From NCBI GenBank assembly GCA_036397755.1, contig DASWII010000024.1:30515-94514 (forward strand): a stretch of 64,000 bases of DNA, given 5' to 3'. The DNA is from CAMYLY01 sp036397755. Its GTDB lineage: Bacteria; Gemmatimonadota; Gemmatimonadetes; Gemmatimonadales; GWC2-71-9. The notes below the pieces were generated by a model that saw nothing but the letters and a program-made list of their open reading frames with translations, was not told the DNA's origin and made no database searches. Of this stretch, positions 32,822-40,729 are shown in pieces (position 1 is the stretch's first letter; each line of letters starts with the position of its first letter). The position numbers and the translations under genes are program-made.

Positions 32822-32850
32822 CCCTTCGTTCACCGCACCTTCACGAAGGG
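32822..32850 (+). terminator. Hairpin terminator after the benzoyl-CoA operon
   Basis: CCCTTCGT at 32822-32829 and ACGAAGGG at 32843-32850 are perfect 8-base arms around a 13-base loop, 14 bases after the had stop. No run of T follows. It marks the likely end of the tetR-to-had transcript, before the convergent PPC gene. Confidence 0.5.
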
Positions 32851-33015
32851 TTCAGACGTCAGGCGGGATATTGGCGCAAGAACAGGGCGCGCCAGCCCGG
32901 TACCGCACGGTTCGGGTTCGCCAGCGAGGGGGGCGATTGACTCCTACCTTTGAGTCATCGTGGCGCGACCTGTTCTTTTGCATGCCTGCCGGCCGCGTTC
33001 ACCGGACCGATAATC

Positions 33016-34320
33016 TCATCCGCCGCAGTCGCCTGCCGTACGCGGACCCGGCGTCTCGGTCACACGCACCCGATAACGCCCCGTCTGCCCAGGCAGGGTG
33101 GTGTTGACTACGATGCGATAGCGACCCGCGCCGGGGGATGGCAGGGTGACCCGGGAGTCACAGGCCCCCGCCCCATCATCGTCACGCCAGATCTCTCCGT
33201 CCGGCGCCACGACGAACAAGAAGGCGTCGAAATCATCCGACAGCACGTCGACCGTCACGCTGGGTACGCCTCCGCGAAGCTGCAGTTCCCACGCCTGCAC
33301 CCACGAGCCGTCGGGGCCCCCGGCATCCGCCGTGCTCAACTCCCCACCGTGCTCGCGGCCCAGCTCAAGCATTCGCCCCGCGACCGGCAAATCGTTCAAC
33401 CAGTCGCTCGAAATGTCGGCGCAGTCACCTTCCATGGTGGGACCAGGCGTGGTCGTCACGCGCAGTCGAAAACGCCCCACCGCTCCTTCACCGATGCTGT
33501 TGGCCACCACGCGGTAGGTGCCCGACGCGCCGGCGGTAAAGTCAATTCGGGCGTAGCACCCGCCTGCCCCGTCATCGTCGTATAGAGGATCCTCCATTCC
33601 CGGCCCAATGAACATCAGGAACGGGTCGAACGCCTCGGAGAGCAAATCAATGACGACGCGATCACCGACGTTCAAGTTGAGCGCCCACGCCTGCACATGC
33701 GATCCGTCCCCCGAAACGCTGTCGCCCTCGGAGAGCGCGCCCGGGAACTCCTGGCCGACACGGAGCGACCGTCCGTCGGTGGGCAGCGACCGGAGCCACT
33801 CGACGTTGACTCCCGCGAACGCGTCGGGGTCCTCCAACCCATCGCCGCGGCAGCTCCCCTCGGTGATCGGACCCGGCTCCGTACTGACCCGCACGCGGAA
33901 CCGCCCCACCGACTCGACCGCGATGGTGTTCACCACCACGCGATAGAGTCCGGTCTCGGGCGCCTCGAACGTGAGCCGCGCGTCGCAGGCACCTGCACCG
34001 TCATCGTCCGAGAGATGTTCGTCGAACCCCGGACCGCCGATCAGCAGGTAGGAATCGAAATCGTCCGACAACAGGTCGACCGTCACCGATTGCCCGCGCT
34101 GCAACTCGATCCCCCACGCCTGCGCGTAGGTCCCGTCCACCCATTTCGCGTCCTCGGCCGTCAGCGTTCCCGCCGCCTCCGACCCAATCGTGAGCCGGCG
34201 GTTCTGCAACGAAAGCCGACCGATCTCGTCCAAGCCTTGGGCGCGGGCGCTTGCCGGAACCATCGTCAGCAACGCCAGAACACTCCACCGGAGCCCGGTC
34301 CGCATGCGCACGTGCCGCAT
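33016..34320 (-). CDS. Secreted protein with three PPC (pre-peptidase C-terminal) domains
   Basis: This 434-residue exported protein has a signal peptide (TGLRWSVLALLTMVPASARAQ) and three tandem PPC-type beta-sandwich repeats at roughly residues 35-160, 165-300 and 305-432. Each repeat has a VDLLSDDFD-like strand, the acidic turn DDDGAGAC or DDDGAGGC, and a closing YRVVVNT...GRFRVRV strand pair ending in PGP. One Cys sits after each acidic turn and another near the repeat end, so a disulfide per repeat is likely. PPC domains usually accompany secreted peptidases, but here no catalytic domain is attached. It is probably an adhesive or accessory exoprotein. It converges on the benzoyl-CoA operon and is divergent from modA. 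Confidence 0.8.
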   Translation of the reverse strand: MRHVRMRTGLRWSVLALLTMVPASARAQGLDEIGRLSLQNRRLTIGSEAAGTLTAEDAKWVDGTYAQAWGIELQRGQSVTVDLLSDDFDSYLLIGGPGFDEHLSDDDGAGACDARLTFEAPETGLYRVVVNTIAVESVGRFRVRVSTEPGPITEGSCRGDGLEDPDAFAGVNVEWLRSLPTDGRSLRVGQEFPGALSEGDSVSGDGSHVQAWALNLNVGDRVVIDLLSEAFDPFLMFIGPGMEDPLYDDDGAGGCYARIDFTAGASGTYRVVANSIGEGAVGRFRLRVTTTPGPTMEGDCADISSDWLNDLPVAGRMLELGREHGGELSTADAGGPDGSWVQAWELQLRGGVPSVTVDVLSDDFDAFLFVVAPDGEIWRDDDGAGACDSRVTLPSPGAGRYRIVVNTTLPGQTGRYRVRVTETPGPRTAGDCGG

Positions 34321-34421
34321 CCCGCGTTTGAGGTAAGTGAGTCGACGAATCACCCGGTTCAAAGGTGGCGCCCCGCCAAACGGCTGGCAAGCTCGCTCAC
34401 TTGAGGCGAAGTTCCCCTTCG

Positions 34422-35165
34422 ATGATCCAGCTTCTCGGCCTTGGCCTCGCGTGTCTGACGCCGGCCGCCGGCGCACCACCGGCGGACCCGCTGCGAATCG
34501 CCGTGGCCGCCAGCTTTGCGGAAGCGGCGGAGGCGCTCGGCGCGGCATACCGCGCCGCGACGGGGAGAGAGGTGGTAGTGGTCTCGGCCGCCACCGGCCT
34601 GCTGTACGCTCAGATCGCGCATGGCGCCCCCTTCGACATTCTCCTCGCGGCCGATACCACACGACCGGCTGCGCTCGAGCAATCCGGGAGAGCCGTGGCA
34701 GGATCACGCCGGCCGTATGCCGTCGGACGCCTGGCGCTGTGGAGCGCGAGCATGACAGTCCAAGACAGCAGTCCCCTGTTCGATCCATCCGTGGGGCGCA
34801 TTGCGATCGCCAAACCTGAGACGGCACCCTACGGCGCCGCCGCCCACCAAGTCCTCGAGCGGATCGGGGCACCGAAGGCGCTGGCCACGCGCGCCGTGCG
34901 AGGGGAGAACGTGTCGCAGACGTATCAGGTGGTGCGAAGTCGCGGTGTGGCACTGGGGTTCGTGACCCGGGCCGCGGTCCGCCAGGAGCCCGCCGGGTCG
35001 CAATGGCTCGTGCCGGCACACTTGCACGACCCGCTGGTTCATGAAGCCGTTCTCCTCCGTCACGCCGAACGCGACGCGGACGCCCGCGCCTTCCTGGACT
35101 TTCTGCGTAGCGATGCGGCGCGGGCCGTCATCCGCGCTCAGGGCTACGATGTGCCCGCGCCATGA
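34422..35165 (+). CDS. modA: Molybdate ABC transporter substrate-binding protein
   Basis: This 247-residue periplasmic binding protein has a short signal (MIQLLGLGLACLTPAAGAPP) and the ModA opening LRIAVAASFAEAAEALGAAY. The oxyanion-binding Ser/Thr residues lie in AASFAEA and VSAATGLLYAQI, with the typical GAPFDILLAADTTRP and IAIAKPETAPYGAAAHQVLE segments. It binds molybdate or tungstate and delivers it to ModB. Its stop overlaps the modB start (ATGA). Ligand choice between Mo and W cannot be decided from sequence. No modE regulator or molybdenum riboswitch is seen upstream. The supply could serve molybdenum-cofactor enzymes elsewhere; class I benzoyl-CoA reductase itself needs none. Confidence 0.92.
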   Translation: MIQLLGLGLACLTPAAGAPPADPLRIAVAASFAEAAEALGAAYRAATGREVVVVSAATGLLYAQIAHGAPFDILLAADTTRPAALEQSGRAVAGSRRPYAVGRLALWSASMTVQDSSPLFDPSVGRIAIAKPETAPYGAAAHQVLERIGAPKALATRAVRGENVSQTYQVVRSRGVALGFVTRAAVRQEPAGSQWLVPAHLHDPLVHEAVLLRHAERDADARAFLDFLRSDAARAVIRAQGYDVPAP

Positions 35166-35833
35166 CGACCATTCCGTTCGCCCCGATCTGGCTCACCCTG
35201 CGGCTCGCCACTGTCACGACCGTCATCCTCCTCATGCTTGGGACACCCGCCGCCTGGTGGCTGGCGCACACGCGCTCGCGCCTGAAGCCGTTCGTCGAAG
35301 CCGGCGTCGCCGTGCCGCTCGTGCTCCCACCCACGGTCCTCGGGTTCTACATGCTGATCGCCCTGGGCCCGCAGGGAGTCGTCGGGTCGGCATGGGCCGC
35401 CCTCGGCGGCGCTCCGCTCGTGTTCTCCTTCACGGGCCTCGTCATCGGCTCCGTTCTCTTTTCGCTGCCGTTTGCCGTGCAACCCCTCCAAGGCGCGTTC
35501 GAGGCCACAGGACGGGCGCCGCTCGAGGAGGCGGCGACGCTCGGCGCGGGCCCGATCGATCGGTTCTTCACCGTGGCGCTCCCGCTCGCGCGGCGCGGGT
35601 ATGTCACGGCGGCGACCCTCGGATTCGCGCACACCGTTGGCGAGTTTGGCGTGGTCCTCATGATCGGCGGCAACATCCCGCGCGAAACGGAAGTTGTTTC
35701 GATCGCCATCTACAATGCGGTCGAACGGCTGGACTACGCGCAAGCACACGTGTTGTCCCTCGGAATGTTGGTGTTTGCGTTTGTCCTGCTGCTCGGCATC
35801 CAGTTCCTCAATCGACTGTGGGCGCGCGCATGA
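35162..35833 (+). CDS. modB: Molybdate ABC transporter permease
   Basis: This 223-residue inner-membrane protein has five to six hydrophobic helices and the ABC permease EAA loop EEAATLGAGPIDRFFTVALP that docks on ModC. Other ModB-like segments are PLVLPPTVLGFYMLIALG in the second helix region and GFAHTVGEFGVVLMIGGNIP near residue 160. It forms the translocation channel as a homodimer. Both ends overlap the neighbouring genes by four bases (ATGA), so modABC is one coupled operon. Length matches the family. Confidence 0.93.
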   Translation: MTTIPFAPIWLTLRLATVTTVILLMLGTPAAWWLAHTRSRLKPFVEAGVAVPLVLPPTVLGFYMLIALGPQGVVGSAWAALGGAPLVFSFTGLVIGSVLFSLPFAVQPLQGAFEATGRAPLEEAATLGAGPIDRFFTVALPLARRGYVTAATLGFAHTVGEFGVVLMIGGNIPRETEVVSIAIYNAVERLDYAQAHVLSLGMLVFAFVLLLGIQFLNRLWARA

Positions 35834-36900
35834 CCGCGTGCGCCATCCGACTGGCCGTCGAGCGCCCACCGTTCCGACTGGACGTGGACCTCGCACTCGA
35901 GCTGTCGGGCATCCTCGGGGTGCTTGGCCCGTCCGGATCGGGCAAAACGACATTGCTCCGATGCATCGCGGGCCTCGAGCGCGCGGCGCGCGGGACGATC
36001 GACATCGGTGGCGTGCCATGGCAGAGCGAGCGCGCCGGCGATTTCCTGCCGCCGCATCGACGGGGCGTGGGGTATGTCGCGCAGCAACCGACACTGTTTG
36101 CACACCTCTCCGTCCACGGCAATCTGGCGTATGGATGGCGCCGGCGCGGAGGGGATCACGAAACGTTCGACCGCGTCGTGCAGGTGATGGGACTCACCCG
36201 GCTGCTGGATCGCGGCGTCGCGGAACTCTCGGGAGGCGAACGGCGGCGCGTGGCCATCGCACGGGCGCTCGTGGCCCAGCCGCGGCTCCTGCTGCTCGAC
36301 GAACCCACCGCGAACCTCGACCAGCGGATCCGGGCCGAGTTCCTGCCCCACCTCGAGCGCCTGCACGAAGACCTCGCCGTGCCGGTGATCCTCGTCAGTC
36401 ACGTGCTGGACGACGTGGCGCGCCTGGCGGACCACGTCGTGCTGCTCGAACACGGAAGGGTATCGGCGATTGGTGCGCTGCACGACATCCTCACCCGTTT
36501 GGACCTGTCACCCGCCCGAGAACCGGGCGCGGAAGCGGTGATCGAGGCGCGTGTGAGCGGGCACGACGAGGACTATCATCTGACCAGGTTGACCTTTGCG
36601 GGGGGCGAACTGTGGCTGCCACGTGAGGATCTCGTCGCGGGAGCCGCGGTCCGCGTTCGCGTCGCCGCGCGCGACGTAAGTCTCACGCTGGAGAGATCGA
36701 ACGCGACCAGCATTCTCAACGTGCTGCCCGCAACCGTCGCCGAGTTGGTGGAGGCTGGCCCCGCGCAAGTGCTGGTAAGACTCGATTGTGGGGGCGTTCC
36801 GCTCCTGGGGCGGGTCACCAGAAGATCCGCGGTCACGCTGGGTCTTCAAACCGGCACGGCGGTGTTCGCACAGGTCAAGAGCGTGGCGCTCGCGAAGTAG
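35830..36900 (+). CDS. modC: Molybdate ABC transporter ATPase
   Basis: This 356-residue ATPase powers molybdate import. The nucleotide-binding domain has Walker A GPSGSGKTT near residue 34, the Q-loop YVAQQPTLF, the signature ELSGGERRRVAIARAL, Walker B LLLLDEPTAN and the switch His in VSHVLDD. After about residue 285 a C-terminal TOBE/Mop-like domain (SILNVLPATVAELVEAGP) probably binds molybdate and may give feedback inhibition of transport. The start overlaps the modB stop (ATGA). It ends the operon, and the next genes run in the opposite direction. Confidence 0.93.
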   Translation: MTACAIRLAVERPPFRLDVDLALELSGILGVLGPSGSGKTTLLRCIAGLERAARGTIDIGGVPWQSERAGDFLPPHRRGVGYVAQQPTLFAHLSVHGNLAYGWRRRGGDHETFDRVVQVMGLTRLLDRGVAELSGGERRRVAIARALVAQPRLLLLDEPTANLDQRIRAEFLPHLERLHEDLAVPVILVSHVLDDVARLADHVVLLEHGRVSAIGALHDILTRLDLSPAREPGAEAVIEARVSGHDEDYHLTRLTFAGGELWLPREDLVAGAAVRVRVAARDVSLTLERSNATSILNVLPATVAELVEAGPAQVLVRLDCGGVPLLGRVTRRSAVTLGLQTGTAVFAQVKSVALAK

Positions 36901-36921
36901 TGCCACTCGCGACACACCGGG

Positions 36922-37232
36922 CTACCTCCGGATCTTCCACAGCCCAACCGTCAGCACCGGAAAGATGAACAGGGCGATCCCGGTCCACGCCAGGATTCCG
37001 TAGCCCGCGCGATCGGTGGCGGCGGCGCGCTCAGCGGCGTGTCCCAGGAGTTCGTTGTCTGGATTGAGAGTCCCGGTGGGTCCCGCAGGGAGCGTTCGGA
37101 CCGGCGGTCTCGGCGTCTCAACTGGCCAGCGGGCTCCGATTCCAGGCTTGGGTGGGGCGTCGAGTCCGCCGGTACGGCAGCGACCGAAGGGACCCGCCGG
37201 GGCTCGCCTTCCGCACCGAACTCCTTTGACAC
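36922..37232 (-). pseudogene. Frameshifted gene for a small single-helix membrane protein
   Basis: The 3' half encodes a convincing membrane protein end: DNELLGHAAERAAATDRAG, then one transmembrane helix YGILAWTGIALFIFPVLTVG and a basic tail WKIRR before a stop at 36922. That frame has no start codon upstream before it closes at a TAG. A different frame opens with a GTG at 37232, five bases after the DUF72 stop, and reads VSKEFGAEGEPRRVPSVAAV with typical high-GC codon use. Joining the two needs a frameshift somewhere near 37080-37150. It may be a real inactivating mutation or a sequencing error. The family is not recognised. It would be the last gene of the leftward EVE-DUF72 operon. Confidence 0.45.
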
Positions 37233-37236
37233 GACA

Positions 37237-37932
37237 CTAGGCCAGCGCAAGGAACCGTTGCCCCAAGGCCGGTCCGGCGCCCTCGTCCTCGTGTTTGAAG
37301 AACACATAAGCGTCTGACCACTGCTGCTCCCGGATCCACGCCGCCCAACCCTCGAGCGCTCCCTGATCGTACGATGCGCGGCGCAACCGCACATACCCCC
37401 ACCCGGCCGTCGCCACTCGCGGTGCCGCGTCATCGTCGGTATCCGCGAGACACAAGGCGGCATCGTAGTCCCGGAGGATGCCGTAGACCTCATCGTCGAA
37501 CCACGTGGCGTGGCGAAACTCGAACGCGGCCGGCCAACCCTCCGGAAGGAGCTTCAAGAACCCCACCAGACGATCCGCGTCCTTCTTGAGATTGGGCGGA
37601 CACTGGAAGAACGACGGGCCGCGCTTGGGGCCGAGGCCCGCACAGGCCCGCAGGTACCACGCGAGCGGCTCGTCCGCGTTGGCCAGTCGGTGACGATGCG
37701 TGATGCGTTGGGACGCCTTGAGCACGAAGCGAAACCCCTCGGGCACCTGACTCGCCCATTGCGTCACCACCGACTCCTTCGGAATCCTGTAGAAGGTGTT
37801 GTTGATCTCGACGGCCGAAAACCGCTCGGCGTAGTGGGCGAGCATCTGATCCACCGGCATGTCCGCGGGATAGAAGCTGCCCTTCCATTCCTTGTACTGG
37901 TAGCCACTCGTGCCAACGTAGAGGGTGGGCAT
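37237..37932 (-). CDS. DUF72 family protein
   Basis: This 231-residue cytoplasmic TIM-barrel-like protein is a standard DUF72 (YecE-like) member. Signatures are YVGTSGYQYKEWKGSFYP at the N-terminus, HYAERFSAVEINNTFYRIP, VLKASQRITH, LGPKRGPSFFQCPPNLKKD, AFEFRHATWF and the C-terminal YVFFKHEDEGAGPALGQRF. The biochemical function of DUF72 proteins is not established. The start overlaps the EVE gene stop by one base (TGATG), which implies coupled translation. The long in-frame extension upstream lies antisense to nothing useful and is shadow sequence inside the EVE gene. Family and start are both secure. Confidence 0.9.
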   Translation of the reverse strand: MPTLYVGTSGYQYKEWKGSFYPADMPVDQMLAHYAERFSAVEINNTFYRIPKESVVTQWASQVPEGFRFVLKASQRITHRHRLANADEPLAWYLRACAGLGPKRGPSFFQCPPNLKKDADRLVGFLKLLPEGWPAAFEFRHATWFDDEVYGILRDYDAALCLADTDDDAAPRVATAGWGYVRLRRASYDQGALEGWAAWIREQQWSDAYVFFKHEDEGAGPALGQRFLALA

Positions 37933-38348
37933 CAGGCGCCAGATCCCCCCATCGCCAACAGTCTCTTCCACTGGACGGCCTGCACCGGCACCACCGACAA
38001 GCGGCCCTGTCGCACCAGGGCCAAATCGGCGAACGCGCCGTCCGCCTTGATGTCGGCGAGCGTGACCGGTCGCCGCAGCCGTTTGCCCGCGGCGACCTCG
38101 ACCACAACAAGGCGCTCGTCCGAGGCACCGGGGTCGGGGTACGGTCCCGCGGCAATCCGTGCCAGGCCGACCGCCGCCCTTTCCTTTCCCGTATGGTAGA
38201 TCAGCACCTCGTCGCCCTTCCGCATCGACCTGAGACGCTTGAGGGCAACCGGATTGCGTACGCCGTCCCACACGGTGGTTCCGTCACGCGTCAAGTCATC
38301 GTGTGAGTACGACGACGGCTCGGTCTTGAGAATCCAGTAATTCGGCAT
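37932..38348 (-). CDS. EVE domain protein
   Basis: This 138-residue single-domain protein is an EVE/PUA-like fold of the thymocyte nuclear protein Thy28 type. It opens MPNYWILKTEPSSYSHDDL, with the conserved aromatic and KTEP motifs, then WDGVRNPVALKRLRSMRKGD, VLIYHTGKERAAVGLARI and the YPDP segment. EVE domains bind modified bases in nucleic acids; a specific ligand cannot be named here. It heads a short leftward operon with DUF72 (one-base overlap) and follows an alpha/beta hydrolase gene after 11 bases. Confidence 0.92.
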   Translation of the reverse strand: MPNYWILKTEPSSYSHDDLTRDGTTVWDGVRNPVALKRLRSMRKGDEVLIYHTGKERAAVGLARIAAGPYPDPGASDERLVVVEVAAGKRLRRPVTLADIKADGAFADLALVRQGRLSVVPVQAVQWKRLLAMGGSGA

Positions 38349-38359
38349 GTCGGTGTCCT

Positions 38360-39016
38360 TCAGAGAATTCCGCGGGCCCAGACGGCAACGGCGGCGGTCA
38401 GTTCGTCCGTGACGGCGTCGCCCGACCGACCCGATCGTTTGCGAACGTTGAAGGAATGGTCTCCATCATCGACGACGTGCAGTGTGGCGCGATCACCCAA
38501 GCGATCGCACAGCGGCCGGAGCAGCGTCAAGTCTGCGAGCGGGTCACGCGTGCCCTGCAAGAAGAGCATCGGGATCCGCACGTCGGCCAGGTGGGCACCG
38601 CGCCGATTGTCCACCCGGTTCGGCGCGTGCAGCGGGAAGCCCAGAAAGACGAGCCCCGACACGCCCGGAATCGGCTCCTCCGCTTGTGCCGTCGACGTCA
38701 TGCGCCCACCGAACGATTTCCCCCCCGCGATCATCGGAAGATCCGCCGCGACTCCACGCACCGCGGCGGCGGCGGCGCGGATCGTCGCCATGGCCCGGTC
38801 GGGTGGATCCGGTCTGCGACTCCTCCGTTCCATGTAGGGAAACTGATAGCGATATGTCGCGATCCCTCGTGCCCCCAGAGCCTCCGCTATCCGCTCCAGA
38901 AACGGATGGTGCATGCCGGCCCCCGCACCGTGCGCGAGCAGATACACGAGCCACGCTCCGGGCGGGCGGTCCAGCTGGGACGAGACGGTGCCCGCCCCGG
39001 GGACGTCGAGCGTCAC
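38360..39016 (-). CDS. Alpha/beta hydrolase of the KANL3/TEX30 type
   Basis: This 218-residue cytoplasmic alpha/beta hydrolase resembles the KANL3/TEX30-like dienelactone-hydrolase relatives. It shows AHGAGAGMHHPFLERIAEAL with the oxyanion loop, YRYQFPYMERR, the nucleophile elbow GGKSFGGRM (Ser), a likely acid in LFLQGTRDPLAD and the catalytic His in DDGDHSFNV. Substrate unknown. The stop is 11 bases from the EVE gene. Its start overlaps the end of the D-aminoacylase-like gene by four bases (ATGA), so it belongs to a leftward operon that begins with that lipoprotein. Confidence 0.88.
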   Translation of the reverse strand: MTLDVPGAGTVSSQLDRPPGAWLVYLLAHGAGAGMHHPFLERIAEALGARGIATYRYQFPYMERRSRRPDPPDRAMATIRAAAAAVRGVAADLPMIAGGKSFGGRMTSTAQAEEPIPGVSGLVFLGFPLHAPNRVDNRRGAHLADVRIPMLFLQGTRDPLADLTLLRPLCDRLGDRATLHVVDDGDHSFNVRKRSGRSGDAVTDELTAAVAVWARGIL

Positions 39017-40692
39017 GGATCGCGGTCACCCCATCCGCTCCACCCTGGACCGCGCACGACCCGCCCGGGCAACGCGCCGGTATGCTCGCCATCACGCAGT
39101 ACCTGTGTGCCGTTCACAAAGACATGCACCACACCCGTGGCATACTGGTGCGGCTGCTCGAATGTGGCGTGGTCCTGTATGCGGGTTGGATCAAACACGA
39201 CGACGTCGGCGAAATACCCCGGGCGCAGTCTGCCGCGGTTGCGAATCCGCAGGTTGTCCGCCGGCTGGGACGTGAGCTTCCGAATCGCCTCCTCGAGCGG
39301 GATCACCTGTTCGTCGCGCACGTACCTGCCGAGGAGGCGAGCGAAGTTGCCATAGGCACGCGGGTGCGTGCTGGACTTGAGAAAGTTGCCTTCGGGAGCC
39401 ATGGAACCCGCGTCTGACCCGAAGCTCACCCAGGGAATGGCGATCTGCCGCGCCACGTTTTCCTCCGACATGAGGAAATACACCACCTGCACGCGGCTGC
39501 CATCCTCGACCACGAGGTCCATCGCGGTCTCTTCGGGGCTCATCCCGCGCATGGTCGCGACCTCCGCCAGCGTCTTGCCGGTGAGCGGCTTGAGCGAATC
39601 GTTTCTGAAGCCCACGAGCAGCGTCTGCTCCGGCCCCGCCGCGAGGTACAAGTTTTCCCATTCGTCGGTGGGCGTCGCCATTTCCCGCTTCACGCGCGCC
39701 CGCACTGCCGGGTCCCGCAGCCGCTCCGACCACGCGTCATATCCACCCTCCTGCACCCACGGCGGCATCGCGGCATCCAGCCCGGTGGACCCCGCCGTGT
39801 AGGTGTACATGTCGGCCGTGATGCCGAGTCCTTCGGCACGGGCAGCCTCGATCCGCGCGATCACCGCATCGAGCTTGTCCCAGTTGGAGCGCCCGGCTGC
39901 CTTCAAGTGGTAAATTTCGGCGCGCGTCCCCGCCGCGCGGGCGATCGTGATGAGTTCGTCCACGGCCTGCAGAAGACGATTGCCTTCCGATCGCATGTGC
40001 GAGATGTACATCCCGCCGTACTCGGCGGCGACCTGCGTCAGCGCGATCAGTTCGTCCGTGCTCGCGTAGAACGCGGGCGCATAGATGAGCGACGAGCCCA
40101 CGCCGAGTGCCCCGTCCTCCATGGCCTGGCGCACGAGCGCCCGCATGCGTTCGAGCTCTTCACTGGTGGGCGTCCGATCCTCGTAGCCGACCTCGTGGAT
40201 GCGAAGCGTCGTCGCGCCAACGAAAGACGCCACGTTCGGCGCGATCCCGCGACCGACGAGATACTCGAGATACTCGTTGAGGGTCCTCCACGGCACATCG
40301 AACTTGAGGTCGCCCTGCCCGCGGATCACGTCGGCGCGCATGGAGTCAGTGAGCGGCCCCTCCGACCAGCCCTCACCGAACACCTCCAGCGTCACGCCTT
40401 GCCGGATGTCCCCCTGGGAGCGGCCGTCCTCGATCAGCGTTTCCGTGGCCCAGCTGAGCATGTTGATGAACCCGGGACTCACCGCCATCCCCGTGGCGTC
40501 CACCTCGACGCGACCGCGGCCGGCGATCGTGCCGCCGACGGCCGCCACCGTGTCGCCCGCGACGGCCACGTCCCCAACAGCCGGCACGCTGCCGGACCCA
40601 TCGTAGATCGTCCCACCCCGGATCACGACGTCGTACTGCGGGCCGCAAGCGGCAAACACGGCGATCGCGCTGAGACACAGAAAGGGTCGCAT
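39013..40692 (-). CDS. D-aminoacylase-like amidohydrolase lipoprotein with altered metal site
   Basis: This 559-residue exported protein starts with a lipoprotein signal (MRPFLCLSAIAVFAAC). It has the amidohydrolase beta-sandwich plus TIM barrel of N-acyl-D-amino-acid deacylases: YDVVIRGGTIYDGSG, VDATGMAVSPGFI, HLKAAGRSNWDKL, SFGSDAGS and the closing RGRLRPGYFADVVVFDP. The residues equivalent to His220, His250 and the catalytic Asp366 are present (YISHMRSEG, EIYHLK, GSDAG). However, the first HxH metal motif normally after PGFID is replaced by PGFINMLSWATE, and the GNCG Cys ligand region reads EVFGEGWSEG. It may use a different metal arrangement or be catalytically changed. It is the first gene of the operon with the alpha/beta hydrolase. 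Confidence 0.82.
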   Translation of the reverse strand: MRPFLCLSAIAVFAACGPQYDVVIRGGTIYDGSGSVPAVGDVAVAGDTVAAVGGTIAGRGRVEVDATGMAVSPGFINMLSWATETLIEDGRSQGDIRQGVTLEVFGEGWSEGPLTDSMRADVIRGQGDLKFDVPWRTLNEYLEYLVGRGIAPNVASFVGATTLRIHEVGYEDRTPTSEELERMRALVRQAMEDGALGVGSSLIYAPAFYASTDELIALTQVAAEYGGMYISHMRSEGNRLLQAVDELITIARAAGTRAEIYHLKAAGRSNWDKLDAVIARIEAARAEGLGITADMYTYTAGSTGLDAAMPPWVQEGGYDAWSERLRDPAVRARVKREMATPTDEWENLYLAAGPEQTLLVGFRNDSLKPLTGKTLAEVATMRGMSPEETAMDLVVEDGSRVQVVYFLMSEENVARQIAIPWVSFGSDAGSMAPEGNFLKSSTHPRAYGNFARLLGRYVRDEQVIPLEEAIRKLTSQPADNLRIRNRGRLRPGYFADVVVFDPTRIQDHATFEQPHQYATGVVHVFVNGTQVLRDGEHTGALPGRVVRGPGWSGWGDRDP

Positions 40693-40729
40693 GGGCGCTT
40701 CTCCTCTTATCGAGCGTGCTGCGTGAAGT

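Noticed and set aside
34321..34421. Molybdenum riboswitch upstream of modABC
   Set aside because: The gap to the divergent PPC gene is only about 100 bases and I see no conserved stem arrangement.
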